Below are positions 10,083 through 16,981 of a stretch of 64,000 nucleotides of DNA, piece after piece. The DNA is from Paraglaciecola sp. (GTDB lineage Bacteria; Pseudomonadota; Gammaproteobacteria; Enterobacterales; Alteromonadaceae). The notes beneath the pieces were generated by a model. The model saw only the letters and a list, made by a program, of their open reading frames with translations. It was not told the origin of the DNA and made no database searches. Position numbers and translations under genes: made by a program. Each line of letters begins with the position of its first letter. Position 1 is the stretch's first letter. The stretch spans positions 62,001 to 126,000 of the forward strand of contig JAACSL010000008.1 of NCBI GenBank assembly GCA_009993955.1, given 5' to 3'.

Positions 10083-11483
10083 ATGTTTGAAAATCTCAGC
10101 GAACGTTTGGGCGCCACCCTCAAAAACATCAGCGGCAAAGGCCGACTGAGTGAAGACAATATCAAAGACACCTTGCGTGAAGTGCGCATGGCTTTATTGG
10201 AAGCAGACGTAGCGCTGCCTGTGGTGAAAGGTTTTATTGCTCAAGTCAAGGACAGGGCGCTGGGTATTGAAGTATCCAAAAGCCTAAATCCAGGGCAAAT
10301 GTTCATCAAGATCGTTCAATCTGAACTTGAAACGGTGATGGGCAGTGCCAATGAAAAACTGAACTTGGCCGCACAACCCCCAGCCGTTGTGTTAATGGCA
10401 GGTTTGCAAGGGGCAGGTAAAACCACCAGTGTGGGTAAACTTGCCGCTTTATTAAAACAACGTGAAAAGAAAAAAGTACTGGTGGTGAGCACCGATGTGT
10501 ATCGACCAGCGGCAATCAAACAATTAGAAACCTTAGCTCAGGATGTAGAAGTTGGATTTTTTCCATCTGATATCACGCAGAAACCCGTTGATATTGCCCT
10601 GGCTGCACTCGATTTTGCCCGTAAGCAATTTTACGACGTAGTACTGGTTGATACAGCAGGTCGCTTGCATGTTGATAACGACATGATGTTAGAGATCCAG
10701 ACCTTACACAAAGCAATTAAGCCCATTGAAACCCTATTTGTGGTGGATGCCATGACTGGCCAAGATGCGGCCAATACCGCGAAAGCGTTTAATGAAGCTC
10801 TGCCTCTCACCGGGGTGATCCTGACAAAAGCAGATGGTGATGCACGTGGTGGTGCGGCGTTGTCGGTCCGGCATATCACCGGAAAACCCATCAAATTTAT
10901 TGGTATGGGCGAAAAACTGGACGCTTTAGAGCCCTTTCATCCCGAACGTATTGCCTCACGTATTTTGGGCATGGGCGACGTACTCAGTTTAATCGAAGAA
11001 GTTGAACGTAAAGTTGATAAAGAAAAAGCCCAGAAACTGGCGCAGAAAGTCCAAAAAGGTAAGGGCTTTGACCTGCAAGATTTTAAAGAGCAACTCGAGC
11101 AGATGCGCAATATGGGTGGCATGATGTCGTTGATGGACAAGATGCCAGGCATGGGCAATATGTCGGCTCAGATTAAAGAAAAAGCCAACGATAAGTCTTT
11201 CAATCAAATGGAAGCCATCATTAACTCCATGACTTTAGTGGAACGTACTAAACCTGACCTGATAAACGGCTCACGCAAACGCCGCATTGCCAGTGGTTCA
11301 GGGACGCAAATTCAAGACGTGAATCGCTTATTAAAACAATTTACCCAAATGCAAAAAATGATGAAAAAAGTCTCTGGTGGTGGCATGCAGAAAATGATGC
11401 GGAATATGAAGAGTATGATGCCTCCAGGTGGAGCCGCGGGCCCAGCTGGCGGTCTACCAGGAGGTTTGTTCCGTAAACGTTAA
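10083..11483 (+). CDS. ffh: Signal recognition particle protein Ffh (SRP54)
   Basis: A 466-residue SRP GTPase. The order is the N domain (1-90), the G domain with GLQGAGKTT (P-loop), DTAGR and TKADGDARGG motifs, and a Met-rich M domain (~300-466) ending in repeated Met-Lys-Met clusters that bind signal sequences and 4.5S RNA. It targets nascent membrane proteins to the translocon with FtsY. ATG at 10083 gives the usual MFENLSERL start. It is followed by a terminator and so is probably monocistronic. Confidence 0.98.
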   Translation: MFENLSERLGATLKNISGKGRLSEDNIKDTLREVRMALLEADVALPVVKGFIAQVKDRALGIEVSKSLNPGQMFIKIVQSELETVMGSANEKLNLAAQPPAVVLMAGLQGAGKTTSVGKLAALLKQREKKKVLVVSTDVYRPAAIKQLETLAQDVEVGFFPSDITQKPVDIALAALDFARKQFYDVVLVDTAGRLHVDNDMMLEIQTLHKAIKPIETLFVVDAMTGQDAANTAKAFNEALPLTGVILTKADGDARGGAALSVRHITGKPIKFIGMGEKLDALEPFHPERIASRILGMGDVLSLIEEVERKVDKEKAQKLAQKVQKGKGFDLQDFKEQLEQMRNMGGMMSLMDKMPGMGNMSAQIKEKANDKSFNQMEAIINSMTLVERTKPDLINGSRKRRIASGSGTQIQDVNRLLKQFTQMQKMMKKVSGGGMQKMMRNMKSMMPPGGAAGPAGGLPGGLFRKR

Positions 11484-11503
11484 GCCTTGAATCTTAACTC
11501 TAT

Positions 11504-11529
11504 AAAGCCCAGTCATGCTGGGTTTTTTT
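11504..11529 (+). terminator. Intrinsic terminator after ffh
   Basis: A CCCAGT/GCTGGG stem with a 3-nt loop is followed by seven T residues, 25 bp after the ffh stop codon. Confidence 0.85.
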
Positions 11530-11762
11530 GTGCCTCACCGCAACCACTGCCAATGACTTGGCTATCTTCACGATGTTATGCGGATCAATACTGACTCTTT
11601 CAATTTTCATGGCCACCTATTCGACGTGTCATAAATAAGTGGCATAAAGAAGTGGCGTAAACAGGTATATAACTTAATACCCCATTCATTCGTCTTGACT
11701 TTAATCAACCGTAGTTTGCGACTATTCTATCCAGTCATATAAACGAATGATGGAAACTTAAA

Positions 11763-14700
11763 ATGCGGCAGACAGGACTTTTGGGTTGTTTTAAAGGTGC
11801 ATTGGTACTGCTTGCTGCCTCATTCAGTTTTAAGTGTTTAGCCTTTGGTGAAGAAGTGCTAGCGCAAGACCTCGAAACCATTGAGTTGGGCTTGATAGGC
11901 ATTGCCATCTTAATTGGGGCATTGGCTGTGCTGTGGATAGGGCAGAGCATCAAATTATCTCGTGTTAGGCGAGCCCTTATTCAGCAAGGGCTTACGTTGT
12001 CTGACAGTCAGAATTTACTGGATAGTGGCAGCGAAGGCCTTGTTAAATTGAGTGACAAAGGTCAAGTGGTTTTATTTAATCATGCTGCAAGTTTTTTGTT
12101 AGGTGCCAAGCCTGAATCCTTGCATGGGCAGGTATTCAGTGCCTTATTTAATGCAGAACAAGCGGCCGCTATTGATGAACACTTAAGCGTCCAAACCAGC
12201 GCTAATCTGCAACTGTTCACCCGTAATCGTCATTTATTATTGCAATTCAAGAGCGATCCACTCCTGCCATCATTCACCCTTGTCAGCATCCATGACGTGA
12301 CAAATAGCCAGTTAAAATTGGATAAACTCACTCGCCAACTTAACAATAAGGTGGCGATGTTGGAGAGGGCGGAGATTGGTCACTTAACCATTAATTTTGA
12401 GAAAAAACTGTTTACCTTCGATCCAGTACTCAGCACAACGTTGGCGCTAGATGCTGAGGCACAGCAGGGTGAGGTGAATCAGTTACCAAAGTATGTAGTT
12501 AACGCCGACCAATTTGCGTTGAAACAAACCTTGGAGCAAGTAGCTAAGGGGGAAGAAGCGCAACTGGACTGCCATTTCAACACTAAAAGCGGCATCGTAT
12601 TAATGCGCTTATTAGGGCTAGTCAGTGAGCGCAACACTAAAGGGGATGTCGCTCAAGTACAGTTTGTCTCAATCAATCAGCACGAATTGGCGGCGAGTCA
12701 ACAACAGCAGCAAGTAAGTGAGCATTTAAGTAAAACCTTACTAGGCGCTGGCAAACATGCAATTTATATCCTTGATGCCAATGGCAAAATAGACAATACC
12801 AACAGCGTTTTTGACAGTTTATTCCGCACCAGTTTGAGTAAAATCAAAGACAAAAGTATTCATGATCTTGATTTTATTCCAAATGATATCAAACAGTTAC
12901 ATCCAACTAAGGAATCTGATTACAATCAGTCTCGCTTTGGTCAAGACAAAGAGTTTGAGCACAGCGGTATTGATGGCAAGGTGAAAACCCTAAAACTCGG
13001 TCTCAGATTTGTGAGTGATGAGCAGGGCAAACGCGCAAGCATGGTTGGCTTGCTTGAAGATGTCAGTGAGCTTAAGTCACTCAAACAACAAGTTCAGCAA
13101 GAGCGTCAATATCTGGCAGATTTAATTGAGTTAGCACCGATTGGTATTGCCACAGTTGATGAAAATGATCATTTTATTTCCGCGAATAAAGCGCTGACTG
13201 CCCGACTCGGCTACTCACTCAAAGAGCTGAGTAAACAACCTTTTTACGCCTACTTTAGTGATCCAAATCAGTCTGCCAAAGCGGCAAAACTGCTCCATCA
13301 ACAGGGCAGAGTGCATGGTTTTAAAGCGAAGTTGAAAGGATCCAACGGAGAATCATTACCTAGTGAATTGAATCTGGATTTAATCGATCGTTCACGTAAA
13401 TACTATCTGTGTTGGTTGGCAGATACCACCGATGAACAATTGCAGCGAGATAAGTTTGAAGGCCTATTGCATTACAGCAGTATGCCGATGGCCGAATTAA
13501 GTGAACAAGGATTTACCCAACTTAATGCCGCTGCCTGTGAGTTTTTTGATACGGAAGATCAGCGGGATTTATTGGGCTTAAGTCCTGATTCTAAGCAATT
13601 GAATGCAGATGACGAGGCATGCCAACGGATCAGTGACTTGGTAGCAGCGGTTAAAACTAGCCAAAAAGTCCAAAATATGCGCTGCCAACATCGTGTCAAA
13701 GACAGAACTTTGCCCTGTGAATTGACCTTAGTGCCGATGTTTAAAGCCCATGAATTGGTCTCAATACTGTGCATGTGGACAGATTTTCGTGCTATCAATG
13801 AAGCTGAGCAAGCGCGGCTGGAAGCCACTAATTTACAACAAGCTGCTCAACGGCAAGTTGCAGAAAAACAGAAACTATTAGAAAACAGTCAAGACCAGCT
13901 GGCTCATCAAGTTAAAAGTCTCAGTGAAACGCAAACTAAACTGCAAGCCGCAGAAGCAGATCTCTCGGAGAAACAAAGTGAGATCTCAGATTTGCATCAG
14001 GCCCATCAAGATATCACCGCCAACCTCAATCGTTTGCAAGCAGAGTATCAACAAAGCCGGCAAAAACTGGCAGCAAGCCAGCAGCATAATGAAGAATTAG
14101 AGGGGCAATTAGCGCAATCTGTAACGAAAGTCCGTGGTTTACAAGAACAACGTAATCAAATTGCCGATGCGCTGCAATACAGTGAGAAAAAATACTCAGC
14201 GGTACAACAGGAATTAGCGCAAAGTGAGAAAGTGACAAAAGCCCTGCAAATAGAACAGCAGCAACAGGCACAGAAAGTATTAGATTTTGAGGCGCAAATC
14301 AGTGACTTGAAGCAATCTATTGTGACAAAAGATAAACAAATACACGAGGTGAGTGGTCAAATTTCAGCCTTGCAGTCGCAACTGACTAGCTCCAGTCAAA
14401 CCACTGATAAATTGCGTGAGCAATTGGTTAATCAGCGTAAAGCGAGTGAGCAGGCTGAGGAACAGCGCCGTCAATTAGAATTCACCTGTCATACTGCTCA
14501 ATCAGAACTGTCCAGCAAAGCCAGACACATCGAACACTTGCATCATGAGATGCAAAAATTTGAAGAAATGTCTCTGCAACAGCGTGATGACATGGCCCTG
14601 CAGCAAGAAGAACTGCGCAAAGAGCTAGAGGAAAAACAACGGCAATTAAGTGAAACACAAATTGCGTTAACTGAAGCGAAAAAACTGTCTGATAGCGAAA

Positions 14701-16256
14701 AAGCCGAGAAAAAAGCCCAACAAGAAGCCTTGTCTAAATTGCAATCTGAATTAGCGGCCATCGAACAAGATCGTGAAAAACAACAACAACAAATGCGTGA
14801 AGAAGCGCAAGCGATGCAACAACAACAGCGAGCCTTGCAGAGTGAATTAGCAGCGAAGCAGGAAAAATTGCAAAAAGCTGAACAGATCTTAAATGAAAGC
14901 AAACAACAAACAGAAGCAGAAAAACAAGAACGTGCTAAGCAGCAGGCCATCTTCAGCCAGTTGAAACAAGAACTTGAGGCCCTGAAACAACATGAGTCTG
15001 AACAACAACAACAAATCGCGCAGAGTGATGAACAGTGGCAGCAGCAACAACAACTTCTGCAGCAAGAAGTCGCTGCGAAGCAGCAAAAGCTACAAGAAAC
15101 GCAACTAGCTCTAGACGAAAAACAACGTTTGGCGGATCAAGAAAAACGTCAACGCATTGAACAACAATTGAAGTTAGATCAGCTAGTTATCGAGCTGGCT
15201 GACGTGGAAAATAGGGCAAATAAACAACAAGCTATGGTCGCTGGTAGTGAAGAGCAGCGGCGCCAACTTGATGAAGAAATTACTTTGCAAAAAGCGCAAT
15301 TGCAGGAAGCGCTGCAACAAGCAGAAGAACAAAACGCTCAGATGCAAGCTCAGCTGCAAACAAAACTACAAGCGTTAGAGCAAGCAGAGCTGCAAGTTCA
15401 AGACACAAAAAGCGCTGAACAACAGTTGCAAGAGGAACTGAATCGCTCGCGTCTTGAGGCGCAAACCTTACAGCAACGTTTACAGCAACAAGAGCAACAA
15501 GAGCTTGCTTTGCAAAAGCAATTATCTGAACAACAACAGGCGCTGCTCAAACGCGAGCAAAATATTGATGAGCTGCAAAATAAACAGCAAGAACTCACGG
15601 CTGAATTACAAGCCGTGCAAAAAGAGCACAACGCCAGTAAAAACAATCTGTCGCAGCAAGATAGTGATCAACTTGCGTTGGCGGAGCAATTGGCAAAATT
15701 AGAGCAAGCCTTACAGCAAAGCCAGTCACAACTCAGCGAGAAAGAGAGTGCGCTGCAACTGGCACAACAACAAGCCCTCAGCACACAACAAAAATTAAGT
15801 GAGCAAGAAAAAGCTTTGGTTGCCGCTCATAAGGAAGAGTTGCAACAAGTACAGGCCAGTAATAAAGACGAAATACAAGCAGCACCCAGTTATGCCAGTT
15901 TACCCTTGCCAGAGCAGTCTGCTGCATGGTTTGACTTATTACCTTTTCTACAGAAACAACAATCACCCGGGCCCCTCGCTGTCGCTTTAAAAGCGTTGTT
16001 ACAAGATTTGCAAACAGCCACTGAAACAGCCGACGAAGCCATGAACAAAGAAAATTTGGCGCAGATAAAACAAAGTGTTGCGGTATTGTCGGCTCTAGCT
16101 TACCGCATTAATTCAGAGGCTTTGATGGATCAGATCAGCCGCTTAGAAATGCATAGTAGCCAGGGGTTGATTGATAACATCACGATTGCTTGGCCAAGTA
16201 TTAGAAAATCCATTTTGACCACGATGAGGGTCATATATTCTCACCTTCATGCATAA
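11763..16256 (+). CDS. Giant membrane PAS-repeat / coiled-coil protein with Hpt-like tail
   Basis: 1497 residues. A hydrophobic N-terminus (~10-28) and a transmembrane helix (~42-62) are followed by about five PAS-like segments (~75-185, 198-300, 325-440, 448-560, 565-675); the fourth is the clearest (ELAPIGIATVDEN). Residues ~675-1385 are an almost uninterrupted Gln/Glu/Lys/Ala-rich coiled coil. The last ~100 residues form a helical bundle resembling an Hpt domain, but without a clear phospho-His. No DHp, HATPase, receiver or GGDEF domain is visible, so no catalytic output is seen. A plausible reading is a scaffold or degenerate hybrid-kinase derivative. ATG at 11763 follows a short AAACTTAAA without strong SD. 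Confidence 0.8.
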   Translation: MRQTGLLGCFKGALVLLAASFSFKCLAFGEEVLAQDLETIELGLIGIAILIGALAVLWIGQSIKLSRVRRALIQQGLTLSDSQNLLDSGSEGLVKLSDKGQVVLFNHAASFLLGAKPESLHGQVFSALFNAEQAAAIDEHLSVQTSANLQLFTRNRHLLLQFKSDPLLPSFTLVSIHDVTNSQLKLDKLTRQLNNKVAMLERAEIGHLTINFEKKLFTFDPVLSTTLALDAEAQQGEVNQLPKYVVNADQFALKQTLEQVAKGEEAQLDCHFNTKSGIVLMRLLGLVSERNTKGDVAQVQFVSINQHELAASQQQQQVSEHLSKTLLGAGKHAIYILDANGKIDNTNSVFDSLFRTSLSKIKDKSIHDLDFIPNDIKQLHPTKESDYNQSRFGQDKEFEHSGIDGKVKTLKLGLRFVSDEQGKRASMVGLLEDVSELKSLKQQVQQERQYLADLIELAPIGIATVDENDHFISANKALTARLGYSLKELSKQPFYAYFSDPNQSAKAAKLLHQQGRVHGFKAKLKGSNGESLPSELNLDLIDRSRKYYLCWLADTTDEQLQRDKFEGLLHYSSMPMAELSEQGFTQLNAAACEFFDTEDQRDLLGLSPDSKQLNADDEACQRISDLVAAVKTSQKVQNMRCQHRVKDRTLPCELTLVPMFKAHELVSILCMWTDFRAINEAEQARLEATNLQQAAQRQVAEKQKLLENSQDQLAHQVKSLSETQTKLQAAEADLSEKQSEISDLHQAHQDITANLNRLQAEYQQSRQKLAASQQHNEELEGQLAQSVTKVRGLQEQRNQIADALQYSEKKYSAVQQELAQSEKVTKALQIEQQQQAQKVLDFEAQISDLKQSIVTKDKQIHEVSGQISALQSQLTSSSQTTDKLREQLVNQRKASEQAEEQRRQLEFTCHTAQSELSSKARHIEHLHHEMQKFEEMSLQQRDDMALQQEELRKELEEKQRQLSETQIALTEAKKLSDSEKAEKKAQQEALSKLQSELAAIEQDREKQQQQMREEAQAMQQQQRALQSELAAKQEKLQKAEQILNESKQQTEAEKQERAKQQAIFSQLKQELEALKQHESEQQQQIAQSDEQWQQQQQLLQQEVAAKQQKLQETQLALDEKQRLADQEKRQRIEQQLKLDQLVIELADVENRANKQQAMVAGSEEQRRQLDEEITLQKAQLQEALQQAEEQNAQMQAQLQTKLQALEQAELQVQDTKSAEQQLQEELNRSRLEAQTLQQRLQQQEQQELALQKQLSEQQQALLKREQNIDELQNKQQELTAELQAVQKEHNASKNNLSQQDSDQLALAEQLAKLEQALQQSQSQLSEKESALQLAQQQALSTQQKLSEQEKALVAAHKEELQQVQASNKDEIQAAPSYASLPLPEQSAAWFDLLPFLQKQQSPGPLAVALKALLQDLQTATETADEAMNKENLAQIKQSVAVLSALAYRINSEALMDQISRLEMHSSQGLIDNITIAWPSIRKSILTTMRVIYSHLHA

Positions 16257-16274
16257 GATGACTGCAGGAAAACA

Positions 16275-16312
16275 GAGCCGTTAGGCCACACGGTTGGGTT
16301 TGCCCTAACGCT
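16275..16312. terminator. Hairpin between convergent genes
   Basis: GAGC-GTTAGG pairs with CCTAAC-GCTC, with small bulges and a ~15-nt loop. It lies in the 96-bp gap between the ends of two converging genes. It lacks a clear T-run, so a bidirectional terminator is possible but not sure. Confidence 0.4.
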
Positions 16313-16352
16313 CTATTTATAAGACCTTTGATAGGATTATTGCTTAAAGCGT

Positions 16353-16619
16353 TTATTTCTTATTATTGTTGTCTAAATAGGTGAGGGCGTGTTTGACCGC
16401 ATTGATGGCGTTCATCTCCATTTGCTGCCGTTCACTTTGTGGTAAATAAAATGACATATCCACTTCGTATCGAATATAACGAGGCGGTATTTGATTAAGT
16501 GCTAGACAGCACAAGTCTGCTAGGTAGTCTTCGTCCTTGGTTTTGTGCAAACCCAAGCGTTCAATTTGCTCGAGTACCAAGTGCTCGTAATAATTGTGGA
16601 TATCATCATCAAGTTTCAT
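16353..16619 (-). CDS. ComFB-like small protein
   Basis: An 88-residue protein matching the late-competence ComFB family. The sequence has an acidic N-terminal helix, a segment with paired Cys (LADLCCLALN) and the typical LN-x-(I/L)-PPRY(I/V)R motif. ComFB-like proteins in other bacteria are linked to competence or to nucleotide second-messenger sensing; the role here is unknown. I chose ATG at 16619, which has GAGG 7 nt upstream; the frame extends to a TTG at 16640. It converges on the giant PAS protein gene. Confidence 0.75.
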   Translation of the reverse strand: MKLDDDIHNYYEHLVLEQIERLGLHKTKDEDYLADLCCLALNQIPPRYIRYEVDMSFYLPQSERQQMEMNAINAVKHALTYLDNNNKK

Positions 16620-16981
16620 AATTTGCCTCAACTGATCCAATCATAGTTTTGTCACCTTCTCATAACATAGCCGTTTTGCTTGTAGAAACAAAATGGATTT
16701 AAATATTTATTAACATTAAATCAATAAATTCAGGCGATATTTAGTGTCATTCGCCCCCATAAATGACGTAATTCGAAACAAATACACTCAAAACTGCTGA
16801 TTTTTACAGCACTCCTTCGCTTAGTTGCTCAGATTTGCTGGCTTAGAGTTGACCCAAAAGCAAATTTTTGTTTACTATGGGGTATGAGGCACACTACCTC
16901 TGAGGTTCACTACCTCAAACTCGAAAAGTCGTTAAAGCGACTAAAAATCACACTAAAACTTAGTGGCCCAGGGAGACATAC
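16620..16981 (+). promoter_or_regulatory. Regulatory region and 5' leader of the first TonB receptor
   Basis: 362 bp without a gene. The last ~100 bp hold ordered elements: a tandem 16-mer (TGAGG..CACTACCTC at 16885-16900 and 16901-16916), a hairpin GTCGTT/AGCGAC (16928-16941, one G-T pair), a hairpin CACTAA/TTAGTG (16951-16965) and the SD GGGAG (16971-16975) before ATG at 16982. The same elements, in the same order, precede the second receptor. The upstream 260 bp are AT-rich and show nothing else I can name. Confidence 0.65.
16885..16916 (+). repeat. Tandem 16-bp element with internal GAGG/CCTC dyad
   Basis: Two adjacent copies of TGAGGnnCACTACCTC differ only at two central positions. Each copy has GAGG and CCTC arms that can pair. 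One related copy (GAGGctCACTACCTt) is present upstream of the second receptor at 21826-21840, at the same distance (79-80 nt) from the start codon. It is a candidate operator or an RNA element. Confidence 0.7.

Noticed and set aside
14543..14950. 135-codon Cys/Ser-rich antisense frame in the coiled-coil gene
   Set aside because: It is the reverse reading of CAA/CAG-rich coiled-coil DNA (giving TTG/CTG and TGC runs), without ribosome binding site or plausible protein composition.
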